From Balaenoptera acutorostrata (Eukaryota > Chordata > Mammalia > Artiodactyla > Balaenopteridae): DNA of 64,000 nucleotides. Under the pieces are notes generated by a model that made no database searches, was not told the origin of the DNA, and saw only the letters and a list, made by a program, of their open reading frames with translations. Below, piece after piece: positions 25,373 to 37,769 of the stretch (positions are counted from its first letter, which is position 1; each line of letters starts with the position of its first letter). The stretch lies in assembly GCF_949987535.1 (NCBI RefSeq), contig NC_080065.1, positions 41,827,239-41,891,238 of the forward strand, read 5' to 3'. The position numbers were made by a program, and so were the translations under genes.

Positions 25373-25389
25373 TGTACATAATGTAAATA
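25373..25389 (+). promoter_or_regulatory. Tandem Pumilio response elements in PARP8 3' UTR
   Basis: TGTACATAATGTAAATA holds two UGUANAUA sites one base apart, about 140 bp before the distal poly(A) signal. Further copies are TGTAAATA at 22569-22576 and TGTATATA at 22898-22905. UGUANAUA is the recognised binding motif of Pumilio proteins, which repress or destabilise mRNAs. Confidence 0.4.
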
Positions 25390-25524
25390 CTGCCAGAAGA
25401 TCACTAAGGCCAAGTATTTTCTCTATTCACTTTTTACTGCACTTGCTTTCTATTGCTACTTAAGCCTCTTTTATCCAGCTTTGTAATAGTTCTAACATTG
25501 TAGCCGATGTAAATGTTTACTTTC

Positions 25525-25530
25525 AATAAA
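25525..25530 (+). promoter_or_regulatory. PARP8: Candidate distal poly(A) signal of PARP8
   Basis: AATAAA within TTTCAATAAATCTG, with a GT-rich downstream element about 20-45 bp later. It marks the right edge of the repeat-poor tract, so it is the best candidate for the main 3' end. Confidence 0.5.
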
Positions 25531-25550
25531 TCTGAATTTGTTCAACAAGT

Positions 25551-28200
25551 ACGGTATATGTGGGCACTATTTTGAAAACTCGGTTAGGCCTTAGATACTC
25601 CTCATGATGAATCTTGCTTCTGGGGACTAGATATTTGAAGTTCTCAATAAACTCTAAAAATGATGCTGCCCTTTTCACTGAAAAATACTTTTAAAATAAG
25701 AGGGAATAAAAGAAAAAACTCTTCTTGCCAGTATTCCCCAAGTAGTTGCAGTAGATTTAATTGGTCATGTGAGTACCATTTTAATTTCAAGTTCTGTCAA
25801 GAAATACAGGATTGAAACAAAAGATTTTTGTACATTTTATATATATGCTCTATTTATAAACACTTTGGCATAATATCAACTGGAGCATTTCAAATGAACT
25901 GTCTTGAATTTTCTAAGCATTTCTGACTTGGTTAGTAATTGGAAAATAATTGTTAAAGCACCACTTTATAAAATACATTTCATTACTGAATAAGATATTA
26001 GTCCATAAATAAATATGGTTCTCTAAACACTTTAATAGTAAATATTTATGAGGAGCTAAATTTATATTCTTGTAATAAATAAAATATTTTACCCATGTTA
26101 CATTTATAGCTGCAAAACCATCGATAACAAACTTCTGGTTTTTAGACTTGATTTCAGTTACTCTAGAAATACTTGTCAGAGTCTAATATGCATCTTGACA
26201 TTCAGTATAAGGAATAGAGAGTATTAGATTTTGTGTTGACCTTAAGGAGCCTTCAATCTATTTGGGAAAGGAAAACACACACGTTTGGAAATAATTCATG
26301 AATAGCACAAGGCCAGTGATGCTGAATGGGAAAGACCAACAATACAGGCAACAATTCTTAGGGAAGGAACAGATCATCTACATCATAGCAATGGGGGAAA
26401 TACCATGCGAGATCCTTGGGCATTAGCAGAACACTTAATAGACTGTCCCCAGTCTGAGGACAAGCTCTTTAAAACAAAGATAGGATGGAAAGTAGGCTTA
26501 CAGATGAAAGAATCTTGAGTGAACCTACAAAAACTCATACTTTTATATTTGTTGAAACAAAAACTGCAATCCAAATGACATTTTGATCCTTTAATCCTTT
26601 ATTAAAAAGGCATTTAAGCCTTAAATTAGTGTTAATGAGTAGTGTCTTACTAGTATTTCCATTTACTTATTCAGCACTTTTCGTAATCTTTTTGCAACAA
26701 AGTTACAATGATTTGCTTTATTTGCTTGTATATCTGCTTTTGCTTTGTTGTAGATAACACATATATTAGAAAGCACCTTTTTTGAGTTTTTAGTTTTTGA
26801 TTCCTCAACCAAATTTTTGATAATTATCTTTTTGACTTCATGGCTCAATCTTACAGACTTGTGGAGCTGTCATTCCCTCTCATGGGGAATGATATTTCTC
26901 CTCATAGGAATATAACTGGCAAGAGTATAGTTCTACATTCCAGGTTAACTTAAAAGTTACACAGGCTGCTTTTTTGCAAAGCCAATGTTGAGAATTTGCT
27001 GAGTATTTGGCCTCTATTTCTGCTCCTAACTTCCGGGTCCCTTTTTAAAATTATTTCAGATAATAGTGATTTGTAACTTGTATCTAAGAAGACTGAAATT
27101 TTCAAAGATACCAAATATATATACATATCAATAGTTTAAAAACCGGGTATTCTTGAGTTTCAGATAAGAGAAATTTTTAATTAGATAGGATTTACTTTAT
27201 GAGCTCTTGATAATTTAGACAGCACTTTCACACAGATTGTCTCATTCTCCCATCCACATTAACTGTGGAATGTGTTAGCAGATATCTTTATCTCTTGCAG
27301 AGGAGAAGTTAAACACCTTGCCAAAGGGATCTCTAGGCTCCAAACCTAGGGTCAGTGTTTCTGAATCTCATCTTTGTGCTCTTTCTAATAAACCGTATTT
27401 ATCACTGTTGAGATCCTAGCTTGGCAAAATGGGTAACGAGTGTAAGAATTACAGCAGACTGATGGGAAGAGTCAGGGAAGAGTTAGTCTGGTTGCCTTGA
27501 AGAGTTCTATCAAGGAGTCATTAAATACCATTGCACACGCTGGGTGTGGTTTTATTCTGGAGAATCTGGAAGGAAAGAAGTCTGCACTTGACTGCAGTGG
27601 AAAAATCGTTGTCAGCCCTTGGGTGAGTGACATCATGAAAGTGGAGTTTTGGAAGCATGCTGACAGCTGTACTCAGAAGGATTTCAGAGGAGGCAGAAAG
27701 CAAGAGACGTTAGAAATTGGTTTTAGTAATTCTGACGGGTACAAAGGCCTGGAGAGGAGGAACTGAGAAAGAGTGGATAGAAGAGATGGAGAGGATTTCG
27801 GAAAAAGCAGTAAATTAGGAAACAAGAGACCCAATTTGTGTGTTAGAGATAACTTGATATAAATCGAGAATTTCCCCCTGGACTTTGCATTGGAGATCAA
27901 TTAAAATTCTCCTATTCCTTTTAGTATTCAGGAAAGAGAGGACGACCTGAAGACGATGGCCTGACAATGCTGTCTCTACACCAAGAAGCCTAAAAGCACA
28001 CATTTAGCCAAGTGAAGGGGAAAAGTAGAGGAGGGATGTTCTGGATCCTAAGGGGACATGTTTGTGAACACACTTCACCCTCCTCCTGTAAAGCAGGCTT
28101 GCTCAGTACTGAGATCTGCAAGAGAATGTTTGTAGTAGTTTAGTAAGTTTCATGTCTGTTGTGATGTGACTTATCATTTCCCAGATCCATCACATTGTCA
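25551..28200. other. Intergenic sequence, no gene seen
   Basis: AT-rich DNA right of the presumed PARP8 3' end. Only a MIR-like fragment is recognisable; no exon-like or long open frame that I can support. Confidence 0.5.
27205..27400 (-). repeat. MIR-like SINE fragment
   Basis: Resembles reverse MIR: CACTTTCACACAGATTGTCTC, then AGAGGAGAAGTTAAACACCT and GCTCCAAACCTAGGGTCAG. Confidence 0.5.
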
Positions 28201-28202
28201 AC

Positions 28203-28203
<1 letters not shown>

Positions 28204-28248
<45 letters not shown>
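28204..28248. repeat. (TG)n microsatellite
   Basis: About 22 uninterrupted TG units. Likely polymorphic. Confidence 0.97.
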
Positions 28249-28249
<1 letters not shown>

Positions 28250-28254
28250 GATGT

Positions 28255-28640
28255 GCTGTAGCCTGGGTGACACTGAAGACTCATCACCCAGGATGGTGGC
28301 ATCTTGCTCTTCTGCTTGGAAGACACTGTCCACCATGGCTCCAGATCCCACCTGTAGTTTGATGACTCCTAAACCTGCAGCTGTTATTCCTATCTCTCCC
28401 CTCCGCTTCAAATTTGTATGATCAAATACTGCCACACAAGCATCTCTTCCTCGGTGCTCCTAGGATACCTCAAATCAACTCTAACCAGTGCCCCCAACCC
28501 CCCACCATTTGACTCTCCTCTTGCACTCCTCTCAAAAAACCAATGAACACCATCCACCTGTTTACTCAAGCCAGGAAGCAAGTCATCCCCTAGTGCCTCC
28601 TTGTCATTCAATCCCCACCAATCAATAGCCAGGTCATTTT
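28255..28640 (+). repeat. L2 LINE-like fragment
   Basis: Contains segments typical of the more 5' L2 region, such as ACCATCCACCTGTTTACTCA and AGCCAGGAAGCAAGTCATCC. Degraded. Confidence 0.4.
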
Positions 28641-28960
28641 AATTCCTCTGTGTGAGTGTCTTGAGTGCGTTCAATTTTCTTGATGTCTCCTGTGACTTCT
28701 TTTGTTAACTTTTATGTGGGTTATATCAATATCTTCCCGTGATTCTCCTTGACTGAATCCGGGACCCTCTCCCCAAAACAGACATTCAGCTAGAACATAT
28801 GAGTACAGCCTTACGACTGTTAAGATTCTGAATGTTAGTTCTGTATGTTAGTGAAGAGACACTGCCTCAGTCCCACATGCCCAGATGCAGCAACTAAAGG
28901 GTTAACTCAGCACACAGCAGACCCTCCTACATTTTGGTCCCCACTAAATAAGCTACTAGA

Positions 28961-29142
28961 TTTTTTTTTAAATTTTATTGAAGTATAGTTGATTTACAAT
29001 GTGTTAATTTCTGCTGTACATCAAGTGATTCAGTTAATAATATATATTCTTTTTCATAATCTTTTCCATTATGGTTTATTACAGGATATTGAATATAGTT
29101 CCCTGTGCTATACAGTAGGACCTTGTTGTTTATCCATTAATA
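28961..29142 (-). mobile_element. LINE-1 3' end fragment
   Basis: Reverse-oriented: poly(T) at 28961-28969, then L1 3' UTR sequence (TTATTGAAGTATAGTTGATT, CCTGTGCTATACAGTAGGAC). It is the same 3' UTR family as the copy at 40,375. Confidence 0.8.
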
Positions 29143-29164
29143 TCACAACTGTCTTGACCCCCTT

Positions 29165-29710
29165 ACATAATACTGAAGCTAATGTGATCTTCCTAAAATG
29201 CAAATCTCATTTTATAAACCCCTTACTTAAAATCCTTCAATGTCTTCCAATTTATTACTCAATAAAATAAAAACTTCAGGCCCCTGTTTCCCTCTTCCGT
29301 CTCCAGCCTCGTTGTTCACCACCACCACAATGATCCTTACACTCAGCTTTGGAACCACCCTGAATGATGTGCAGTCCAGAGGACAGCCGGTTGCTACTCA
29401 TCTCCTCTCACAGGCTTTTTCTCTCTGCCTAACACAGCCCCACTCCCAGTCTCCAATTTTTACTCCTCTTGGCCCTCAACCTGTTTTCACTTCTTTCAAA
29501 ACCTCCTCTTGTACTCTCAGTCTGGACCAGATGTTTCTTCTAAGTCTTCTCAGAGCATCTGACCATCACTCATCTGTCTCAGCACACAGTGAAAAGGTGT
29601 ATTGATTTGCCTGCTTCTTTCTCCTGGTCACCCTCCTCCATGCCACCAGGCACAGACTGTTTCCAGTACTTAGTAAGTGTTTGACACTAAGTAGGCACAC
29701 AAAAAAAGTA
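29165..29710 (+). repeat. L2 LINE fragment
   Basis: Matches the general L2 pattern (CCTTACTTAAAATCCTTCAA at left, AGTAAGTGTTTGACACTAAG at right). Degraded. Confidence 0.5.
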
Positions 29711-30459
29711 AATTTTAAATGTCCATCTGATGAAAATGGTCTTCAAATAAAGTGACATTAAAGCCAAAAATATGTCTTATAATTGGCACATAATGTATTC
29801 ATAAACCTAAACAACTACCCAGCAGGGGGACTATAACAAGCCAAAGCTAACATCATCATCATCACCCTGGGCTCCAGCTCTATCACCTGCAGAAAATGGA
29901 GGAATCCCTAGATGTGGGTAACATTTTCTCTGTCACCCTTGAATTATGTATTTTCATCTTCCCATTATTTATCTTAACTTTGGAGCAAGCAATACCTGGA
30001 TTGTTAGGTCATTTTGAGAGCCCAGAATGAACCATAAAACTGGATACCTACAAATTTATAAATTAATGTCAGTAATTTGCAAAACCAAAGTATCATTGCT
30101 TTGCTAAATAATTACTTTAAATAATGAGTTTCCTTAGCATATTTAAGAGTTAATTTACAGGTCATTAACTACTTGACATACAAGGAAGAGAGATATTTTA
30201 GGCTAAAGTACTAATATTCATTACCAATAAAAATAAATCAGTGATGGAATTAAGTACATCTGTAATTATGTCAGTGAGGAAATAAGATTCTTTCCAAAGC
30301 AACTGCATTCTTCTAACTTGGTATAAAGTGCAAGGAACCTGAATTTTATTATATATACTTACTACTCTGTGACATCTAACTTAATTTTTGCAGCTGTGTA
30401 ATTGGGAACATTATGATCTTTATGTGTTTCCTGGTTAACTTCTGGGATACATATTTCTT

Positions 30460-30566
30460 CTTTTTTTTTTTTTTTACTTTTTATTTTATATTGGAGTATA
30501 GCTGATTAATAATGTTGTGATAGTTTCAGGTGCACAGCAAAGCGACTCAGCCGTACATATACATGA
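30460..30566 (-). mobile_element. Very short LINE-1 3' insertion
   Basis: Only 107 bp: poly(T) at left followed by L1 3' UTR sequence (GATAGTTTCAGGTGCACAGC). Flanked by a perfect 16-bp duplication GGGATACATATTTCTT at 30444-30459 and 30567-30582. In the element's orientation the target reads TT/AAGA, a normal L1 endonuclease site. Confidence 0.92.
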
Positions 30567-30582
30567 GGGATACATATTTCTT

Positions 30583-31974
30583 AATAGTTATAGGCTTAGA
30601 GCATAACCAGTTTTCTAGTTCTAATCTGCAGCAGCCGTGGAACAGCATAGCTTTCTGCAATTTATTATTTGGAATCTTTTTCCTTGCATTCCTGCCTATT
30701 GTAAATCTATCTATAACTCAAGGCCATAATTCTCATACCCTCAAGTACATGAATACTTTCTGGATCACTCAGCCATAAATGATGTCTCCCTGCTCCAAAT
30801 TCCTGCAATACTTTGTGGTTCTGGGGAACTGACTTATAGTTACCACTACTTCTGGGATTTTTTTGTATAAAAAATTGCATTCCTCAAAATTACACTCTAC
30901 CTACCACCACCAATAATCTTTCTTTGCTAATGTGCTTAATTTCATAAATTTAACCTGTTAAACATTTAAGTGTTTAATTTTTTAAAACCATGCAATTAAA
31001 TAATATTTAAATTTTTATTAGTATTACTGAAAAAAGTGACGAAGAGTAAGTACAACCACTTTGGACTGAAGGTGACCACAGTCTCTCTCCACCTCTTTCA
31101 TACCTTCTCCACTTCTGCTACCCAACCAGGATGATTTGGGGGAAGTAACAGGGCAGAGTCATCATTTATTACCATAAATAGTATAACAATTATTGCCATA
31201 TGTAATATAACAATTCAATGAATAAGAGATCCACCACTTTCCATCCTCTTTAAGTTTCCTTAATTTGTTCAGAGTGAAAGAGACTGTTCATACATTGGAC
31301 CTAAGGCAAAATATTAAGCTGCATATAGACATTCAAAAAGCATCAACAAATGCATGATTCATTTTTTAGTATACAAAAGTTCTAAAAAATATGTGTAAGC
31401 AAACAAGAACTTTCATAAACATACTGATTTTCTTTTGTAATGTCTGACTGACATCTGTTTTCAGGGATTGGGAATGCTATTTCAGCTTGCATAATTCTAA
31501 GGATAAGGGTTTGGAAGTGTGCACCAGCACATTTCCCATTGAAATAGCAGTGCTGAGGGCTCACTGACAACCTTATTTCTGTTCAAGACAACCTTCATTC
31601 TCAAACTCACCAGGTTGAAAACCATCTCTCTTCCCCACTGCATCCACTCAGTCTCCAAGAACTGTCAAGTCTCCATCCAAAAAAATCTCTGCTTTCCCTG
31701 GACTACTACAGTATTTGTCAGCACTAATATTTTCATTTATCTCTTCAAAACACTTTTTTTTTTTTTTTTAGCCCATGGTATGTACCACACTCTGTGACAG
31801 GTGTTCTCCAGATGCCCATCTTTCACTTTCAAGAAGTAGTTCCTGCCTTAAAAGTGTCTACAGTCTTTAATAAGAGAGTATATACAGAGGTAGTTACAAT
31901 CCAGGATGCTGCATGATGTGATAGGTGGGTACATGAAAGGAAACCTCTCACTGAGCCTTGAAGACCTCTTTGTC
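30583..31974. other. Intergenic sequence, nothing recognised
   Basis: No coding exon, RNA gene or identifiable repeat found by reading. Confidence 0.4.
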
Positions 31975-32530
31975 AGGGTACTATCCTGCTCAACGATCCT
32001 GTGGTTTCTCATTACTGTATAAACCACACATCCTAGCACAGCATTCAAGCCCTCTATGAAGAAACCAAAGAGTTTCCGTCTTTATTTATCATAAAATCAC
32101 TACACATGACTTATTTTCTGTCAAACCAGTTTCCCCACTAATCCCTGAATCCACTAAACCTTGGACATTGTTAATTCTATGTTCTTCCTCACACTGTTTC
32201 TCTTTGATCCAAATCATTCTACCCATTCCCACTGTCAGATCAGCTGGCCTTAATCCTCTTTTCTTAAAAATCTCAGAAGAAATCCTATCTCCTCCCCGAA
32301 GTCCATCACCAGATACAATCTCTTTCTTCCGTACAATTTCATAGCCATTAACTTGAACATTTCTCGTGGCTTCCATCACATTCTGCTGTAGGTAACAGCA
32401 CCAGGCTTGCCTCCTTTCTTCCACTAGAACGGAACCGCCTCCAAATAAAAACCTGTTTATATTTGTTTTTTGGTATCCTCCACCACCCTGAGTAAGTGAG
32501 CAGCAAATATTTTTGGATGAATAAATTAAG
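31975..32530 (+). repeat. L2 LINE fragment
   Basis: Resembles the L2 3' region (GCATTCAAGCCCTCTATGAA at left, AATATTTTTGGATGAATAAA at right). A 111-codon frame on the minus strand here is a by-product of this repeat. Confidence 0.5.
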
Positions 32531-34369
32531 AACTATAATGTGAGAATACTGCAGGCAAAGCAGTGTTACTGTATGCTATAGACACTCCCTTCAGTGATTT
32601 CTGCCCTTCTACCCCAATGGTACCAAATTATAAACTGAGGGAAAATCATATATCTAAATCTTGTTTTGCAAATTCACTATAACAAAATGGTGACTGTTCG
32701 AAAATAGCAATTAGAAAACCCCTCTGGGAAAAGAGAAAATAGTTGAACCTCAACTTGGGATCCGGTTGTTCTCTATATTTCCTAATTTGCCTTGAAAATA
32801 TACCTACCTTGACACGTTTTTCTCACAACCTGTTTCTCACATCAAATAGTAGAGTGAGGATTCCAGCAGCACCGTCCGGGTGACAGGAGGGGGCTGATGA
32901 GGGGCCACAGAGTGCGGAGGACCAGCAGGCAGTGGGGTGGCTGGGGAAAGAGGAGGGGCGGGGGGGGGGGGGCGGGGGAAGGCGCCAGCAGGGCAGGTCC
33001 TAAGCGCACCAAAGGCATTTCCTGGGCTCATGTCAAAGCCTGGCCAGGCCTGGTCAGGATGAGTGTAGTTGTTGGCTACAGGAAGGAAACGAAAAGCGGA
33101 GTAAACCCTGAAGAGTCTCTCCCTTAGAGCTGTGTAGCCTCCAGTTTCCACTGGTGCCTCCCCTCCTCCTTAGCCATAAACCTCCTGTTTCACCCTCGGT
33201 ATCAAATTCCCAGGAAACTCACAGGACACAAAAAATCTCCTTTGACATATTAGATGAGGTTGCTTCATTCCTTTGAGTATTTAGGGGACTGCTTTTTTTT
33301 TCTGTAGGCCAAACAAACAAACAAAAAAGAGTGTTGAAAAGGGGGGTTTTAATAAGCTAAAGTCCTTTTACACAATTGGGAAAGCCCTCAGAAAACCTGG
33401 AAAGATTAGCCATGTGTTTTGTTTTGTTTTGTTTTGTTAATTAATGTGGGGTGAGGAGGTGGGCATGAGGCCTTTCATTCCTTACGCAGCCAACAAAGGA
33501 AAGGAGCCCAGGTGAAAAACGACAGGGAAAGTGGGAAGGCAAGGAGGTCTCTGGCATAATGTGGGAGCCTTCTGAAACCAAGAAGAATTCCAAGAGAAAT
33601 TTGTTTCTCAGCCCTCTAGCTAGAGAAATCATATTAATCCTGACTCTATCCCACACATTTCTCATGCTACTTTTTATAAACAAAATTCAACTTTTGTTTA
33701 AATGCTTAGTAACTCACTGGGTTTTTCTCTGTAGCTCTGCTGCTATTATTTCTTTCAGGTTGTGTAGCTACTCCAGTGAAAAAAATGTATGTTTCTATTC
33801 ATCTGCTATTTTTCATATTTATCCACGTAAATAAGCATTTTCCTCAGCGTGACTGAAACTGCACTTTTACCCACACTCTATCTCCACAATCACACTCCAA
33901 TGCATATGTGTTGACATATTTTCAAAAGCCTCATTCTGGAAGGTGAGAAGGTGAAAGGTTGGCCCATATTGGGTTGTGACATTGTTGACAAGCTGTCATC
34001 CTCTCAGGACTTGCAGACAAAAGGCAGCAACGTGAGCACAATTTAGGAATCCAGGTAACCACGATGTTCTATGCAGCCACAAGAGACCTCACAACGACAG
34101 AGATACCAAAGTGAACAGGTTTAAAGGCAGCAGTGGGGACTGACATTTGATCAAGATGGCCATGGCAAGAAGTTAAATATTAAGTCCAGGCTACAAGATA
34201 TCAACTTCTCTTCACAACAGAACTATCTCGTGTGTTCAATTTGCCAAAGAAAACCTGTAATTCATTCATTAGCCCTTTGTTTTCCCACCAAGTGGAGAAT
34301 GGGGTCTTGGGCAGAGTATGTACTACATACCCTAATTAATTAGACTGTTTTTTTTCCTGGGATTTCTAG
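32531..34369. other. Intergenic sequence
   Basis: Apart from the GC-rich patch and a (TGTTT)n tract at about 33,416-33,437, I see nothing recognisable. Confidence 0.4.
32953..32978 (+). other. G-run, potential G-quadruplex
   Basis: GAGGGGC followed by 13 G, then C and 5 G. Four or more G-tracts fit the G3+N1-7 quadruplex pattern. It sits in a locally GC-rich patch (about 32,870-33,010) within AT-rich DNA. Confidence 0.6.
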
Positions 34370-34790
34370 GTCCTGCATAATTTGACCTCTCTCATCAATC
34401 CAACCTTATCTCCCACTACCTCCCCCTCCCAACACCCTGAATTCAGCCATTAGTTTTTTCCCATGTCCCTTCAACACACCGTGAGCCTGTCCACTCTCCT
34501 GAGGGCCCCAAATTTCTCCCTTTGCTTAGAAGTTTCTCTTCTTCTGACTTCCAGGTACCAACCAATCTCCAATCCACTACCTGTAGGCTCAAGCTAAGCT
34601 CCACCTTCTCCATGAACTCTTTCCAGACTGTAATGTATGTTAAGAGAGGCTTCTTAAGGTTTTTTTGTCTCCCTAACATTTTGTAAAGACCCAGGGAGAA
34701 AGAAAATATTATTTATACTTCAAATTTCGGAAACGTTCAGCATATAGCAAGTACTCAATAAAAAATTATTGAATAGGCAAACTGAATTGA
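34370..34790 (+). repeat. L2 LINE 3' fragment
   Basis: Resembles the L2 3' end (CTTATCTCCCACTACCTCCC, CTCCATGAACTCTTTCCAGA, GCAAGTACTCAATAAAAAAT). Confidence 0.6.
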
Positions 34791-35714
34791 CCAGTTAACT
34801 GAGCATGAAGAGAAGAGAATGAGAAAGTTAGGGTGTGAGGAAAGCACCCGTATATACTTTTGTTTAAAGTTCTCTCACTAACATAATTATTCATTTACAC
34901 TGATGTCTCTCTGTCTTCTGACGCTAAAGCCCTAGACTTATACGTCTGTCCTGTGCACCTGAATCCAGTGGCTGCTACAGCGTAAGACGCTCAATATGCC
35001 GTAAATGAGCAAGTTACCCAGTGCGGGATGAATTAATGAGTGAAAACAGCAAGATCACATTTGGGCCTCTAAGCAATACCTACTCAAGCTTCTCAGGGAA
35101 TTATGTTCTGTGTTGAAAATTCTCCTATGGGCCCCAGGAGGAGCACATCCTTGGACCAACAGAGATGGTTAGATTTGAGTGCCTGGAGGAAGGAGCAGGC
35201 AGGCCCTCTACTAAGCAAGGGGACCTTCATGAGGGCCCCATGAGAGTGGAAACAGAGTGCACAATGCACAAGCAGGAGAAGAGTATAGTTTTCTGTTAAT
35301 TTTATTCCCCTTGGGGGCCTTGCTCTGTGTCTTGCTTTGGCCATTCTCCAACCACTTTGAATTTCCCTCTCTTATCTCTGTTTTCTCCCTTATCTTCTCC
35401 ACTCTTTCTTTTGAGCTCCTGTTATCCTGAAATGCAAACTGAGGGTGGACGGAGAGTGAGAGCTAGGAGACACCCTAGAGGCTGAGATGCTGTATATGGT
35501 ACAGATTTTCCCCAATTGAATGAATCTGGGTTGAAATTAGGGCATTTTCTAATAGGATAGAGGAAGCAACTTGAGGCATTTCACTGCATTTTAATATCTC
35601 TAAAAAAGCTAAGTAGCTACCGCGCTGCAGGTTCTCCACTGGGCACTAGGTGGATACAAAGGGGAAGATGCCTCAGTCCTGCAGGAATGTATTAATAAGA
35701 GTGCTTATTAGTAA
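34791..35714. other. Intergenic sequence, nothing recognised
   Basis: No exon or clear repeat identified. Confidence 0.4.
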
Positions 35715-35945
35715 GAGTGGTGATGATGATGATGTTTACTAACACTACGTACAAGGCATTGTTCTCACTTCACTTAATACTCACAGTAACCTCTGAGGTT
35801 GATACCATTATTATCCGCATTTTACATATTGGAACACTGAAGCAGAAAGGCACAGGAATTTGGCCAAGGTCACATTTCAGTGAATGGTGGAACCAAGGCC
35901 ATCCAACTCGAGCTCAGATGCTTAACTGCTCTGTGATTTTGTCTC
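35715..35945 (-). repeat. MIR SINE
   Basis: Well-preserved reverse MIR: ACAAGGCATTGTTCTCACTT, ATTATCCGCATTTTACATAT, GGCCAAGGTCACATTTCAGT and ATGCTTAACTGCTCTGTGA. Confidence 0.8.
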
Positions 35946-36734
35946 TCTCACCCACTGATCAGCACAATTGCAAGCACAGGCTCAACATGCCAAAGTGTTT
36001 GCTGAACTAAATCTCCTTCTACACAATGTTTATGAAATCTATGCCCTTTGAACTAATTTTGGCATTTATAATGGCCCAGAAAAAGACCTTCACCACTGAG
36101 AGGATCTTTATAGAGTAAGAAGTACAGCTGCTAATACAAATGATTTGCACAACACTTACGGAGTTTTGCCAACAAGTTGAGTAGAATCCTGGATATGTCT
36201 GCTCCAGAAGCGCTTGAGGTCAGTTCCAATGCCCTATCCCCTGCCCAGGCTGCTGAAGGTAAATCTAATTGCTCCGCTCACAGAATGCTGAGTACGGTAT
36301 CTGCCAGAAAAGCTGTTGTTGCAGACTATGTCCTGCAAAATACAACAGAACAAAACCCAAAAATTGTCACAGCAATTCACATCTCCTGGAATACAGTAAC
36401 CTTGATAATCCTCAGGACTCTAAAGCCTTGGAATGGTATCAGATTTATGAGGTCCAGAGCAAAACACCACAGAAAATACAGTCTGTAATAAGAATCACAG
36501 ATACCCACGCGGGAAGTAAATCTGGTATCAACAGATAAAGCTGCCACCCAATATTTTCTATGAAGTTGTTGGTCAGTTGTGGAGGGAACCATAGGATCAT
36601 AAAGATGATTTGTTCTGAATTATTTTTTCATTCATCAATTAAGGCATTCAAGATGTAAATTGGCCACCTATCACGTGCAGTTACTATGTGAGGAGTTAGG
36701 AATACAGAGATGAAATACAATGAAATGCTCATAT

Positions 36735-37260
36735 GTTCATGAGGACAGGGAAATGTCTTTTTATTTGTTTACCTCTGTGCCAATCCTGGGCATCTTGGCC
36801 TTCAGATCCATTCTGCACTCTTCCACTGCCCTGCGTTGCAGGGGGAGCTGAGCCTACTTTGTTTCTCATGCTCCTGCGTCAGCCGCCTTCCAGGTGGACT
36901 TGGACAGCGGGAAGCGGAACAGAAGATTGGCAAACAGGAGAAGGGAGAAGGTAGGGTATTCCTCCCTCCATTTGTTCCTCTGGCGGCCTCTCCAGCAGAA
37001 GTTGTTTCTCCAGCTAGCTCCTGCACTGCACGCTAACTGATATTATTAACCTCTGGACCATTTCCTCATGCCCTGCTTGGATTCTAATCTCCTCCATCAC
37101 CCGAGTAACCAATATCCTGCACTGAATCCCCTCTGTTGTAAATACTCAGAGTGCTTTCTATTCCAGACCCTGACTACAGATGTGTATTCCCTATGCATAG
37201 AACGAGCCTCACACATATTTATTGCTCAATATTTGTTAAATGAACAAATAAATTAATAAA
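36735..37260. repeat. Probable ancient interspersed repeat, family not assigned
   Basis: The right end (CGAGCCTCACACATATTTAT, TGCTCAATATTTGTTAAATG) resembles the 3' tail of old mammalian LINE-type repeats. I cannot name the family. Confidence 0.3.
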
Positions 37261-37379
37261 GGGAGACAAACAAATATATGGATGATTATAACATATACAT
37301 TAGGGGTGATAAAATGGATATATACCACAGGAATACAAAAGACAAAGAAGTTCTTGGTATATTTGAGAGTTTAGGGAAA

Positions 37380-37650
37380 TGGAATTTTGAAGGCGAAATT
37401 ATCAGCTCAACAGTAGGTAATGTGCTTTCCAAGAATCAGAAACCACGTGAGTAAAGACAAGAAGATAAGAGAAAGATATGAGTGCTCAGGGACCTACTTA
37501 GTATTTCTTCATGGGTTGGACATAAGATTACTGCCTGAGAATTGTGGAAATTGAATTAAAAGATGGTGAGATTTAGACTACAAAGGGCCTCATGGCCAAG
37601 CTAAGGAATTGGATTTATCCTGCAGAATTACTGAAAAATTACAAGCAAGG
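37380..37650 (-). repeat. L2 LINE-like fragment
   Basis: Includes GACTACAAAGGGCCTCATGG and GGAATTGGATTTATCCTGCAG, resembling the reverse complement of L2. Weak. Confidence 0.35.
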
Positions 37651-37769
37651 AAATTACATAAACACACACACAAATTTGCTACCCGTGATATACCTATTCC
37701 AAAACCAAAGTGAGCATTTTATGATTACTTAATTTCTACCTTCTTTGTTTGTCTGTTTATTTTTGTTTC

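Larger units (their letters stand above)
21108..25550 (+). other. PARP8: Probable PARP8 3' UTR
   Basis: About 4.4 kb after the stop codon with almost no recognisable interspersed repeat, unlike the flanking intron and intergenic DNA, and AT-rich as long vertebrate 3' UTRs often are. Candidate poly(A) signals AATAAA occur at 21361-21366 (proximal) and 25525-25530 (distal); the distal one is followed by a GT-rich stretch (ACGGTATATGTGGGC). Four UGUANAUA Pumilio-type sites lie inside. The extent is inferred from repeat depletion and the signal; no transcript evidence is available here. Confidence 0.6.

Noticed and set aside
28190..28435. ORFs with poly-Thr-His or poly-Cys-Val runs
   Set aside because: Translations of the (TG)n microsatellite; the same holds at 44,261-44,599 and 46,032-46,344.
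29240..29605. 121-codon + strand ORF
   Set aside because: Falls in a degraded L2 fragment.
32089..32424. 111-codon minus-strand ORF
   Set aside because: No recognisable domain, and the stretch resembles an L2 fragment.
32837..33151. 104-codon Pro-rich ORF
   Set aside because: Produced by the G-run and GC-rich patch; no conserved domain or splice context.
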